A DNA stretch of 64,000 nucleotides, from the NCBI RefSeq assembly GCF_019059575.1, contig NW_024881968.1, positions 310,001 through 374,000 on the forward strand, given 5' to 3'. Under the pieces are notes generated by a model that did no database searches, was not told the DNA's origin, and saw only the letters and a list, made by a program, of their open reading frames with translations. Of this stretch, positions 63,485-64,000 are shown piece by piece (the first letter of the stretch is position 1; each line of letters starts with the position of its first letter). The position numbers were made by a program, and so were the translations under genes. Origin of the DNA: Amphibalanus amphitrite. Taxonomy: Eukaryota > Arthropoda > Thecostraca > Balanomorpha > Balanidae.

Positions 63485-63649
63485 ATGGCAAGGTTAAGTG
63501 TCGAGTATATTGTTGTTGCCTTTTTGATATTAGCCGTTTTCACGATGAGCTATCCGGCGAATGCACCTGATTTGACCAAATCTGCACCTAATTTCTTTTA
63601 CAGCAAATATCTTCATTTTATGAATTTATTTCAGTGTTTTAATCGATGA
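63485..63649 (+). CDS. Possible small secreted peptide
   Basis: ATG at 63485 opens a 54-residue frame starting with a signal-peptide-like MARLSVEYIVVAFLILAVFT, then MSYPANA as a possible cleavage site. The mature part is short and unremarkable, and no promoter or splice evidence was found. It may be chance. Confidence 0.2.
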   Translation: MARLSVEYIVVAFLILAVFTMSYPANAPDLTKSAPNFFYSKYLHFMNLFQCFNR

Positions 63650-63744
63650 TGCTCTCTGATAATATGACAAAGCAGGCATATAAGCAATTAGTGCAAACCT
63701 AGCTGATAGCTGCTAAGAGACACACTGAACCTGATTTGACACCA

Positions 63745-64000
63745 GGGCCTCGTTTCATAAAGCTCTGCCGTAACTTACACCTTTCCGTAATTCACACCCT
63801 TTCAAACTACGGAGCGCAAATAAAGCCGTTTCACAAAGCCACAACTGGAATTGTTTACACCTCCGTAACTAAGCACATTTGCGTAGTTGCCGTAATTTAT
63901 CAAGCGTCCTACAAATCACAATTTCATGTCAACACTTATTTTTTACCAGAAATTATAAAACAATTATGTTGAATTTGAATTTTAAAAATTATTTATGAAA
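63745..64000 (+). mobile_element. Partial MITE with GGGCC..TTTCATAAAG end
   Basis: Begins CCAGGGCCTCGTTTCATAAA followed by GCCGTAACTTACACC, related to the terminal repeat of the foldback element at 39559-39783. The other end is beyond the window, so completeness is unknown. Confidence 0.55.

Overview
This is eukaryotic nuclear DNA from an arthropod, most likely a marine crustacean. The evidence is a multi-exon Spätzle-family Toll-ligand gene, a gustatory receptor ending in the arthropod TYxxxxxQF signature, a pickpocket-like DEG/ENaC channel gene, GT-AG introns with consistent phases, long (CT)n microsatellites and dense non-autonomous transposons. A barnacle would fit, but the sequence alone does not prove it. 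Coding DNA is a small part of the window, and most of the long open frames seen on a naive translation are chance.

Layout. 1-6 kb: a foldback element, then the 5' end of an unrecognised minus-strand gene with a charged helical segment (coding exons 4702-5022 and 3089-3255, continuing off the left edge). 6.7-7.9 kb: the first of a family of TTAA-flanked elements. 9.9-10.2 kb: a retroposon with a 14-bp target duplication. 10.6-11.0 kb: a broken coding relic. 11.9-33.3 kb: an eight-exon minus-strand Spätzle-like gene whose introns hold microsatellites, a minisatellite and a three-level transposon nest (17.0-19.2 kb). 34.1-34.8 kb: a truncated TTAA element. 37.3-42.3 kb and 46.9-51.1 kb: two divergent, inverted-duplicate genes for secreted, extremely cationic low-complexity proteins. 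They share promoter, signal peptide, exon structure and intron phase. 52.3-57.6 kb: a six-exon gustatory receptor gene with two tRNA-Asn sequences and a LINE tail in one intron and a TTAA element in another. 58.6-59.1 kb: a frameshifted GPCR-like relic. 59.6-60.9 kb: an intronless DEG/ENaC gene. 61.5-62.4 kb: another TTAA-type element with an ATAA target. 62.7-62.9 kb: the last exon of a His-rich secreted-type protein gene.

The two most unusual items are these. (1) At least nine elements share a TTAA target, bipartite terminal repeats with a short spacer at one end and a roughly 27-30-bp longer spacer at the other (the asymmetry known for piggyBac), G-tract/C-tract terminal hairpins and a core packed with AGGTCA/TGACCT nuclear-receptor half-sites. 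One carries what looks like a captured host exon. (2) The paralogous pair of secreted cationic proteins, one starting with an amphipathic, antimicrobial-peptide-like segment and the other ending in a tandem acidic Asp-Ala repeat, matches no family I recognise.
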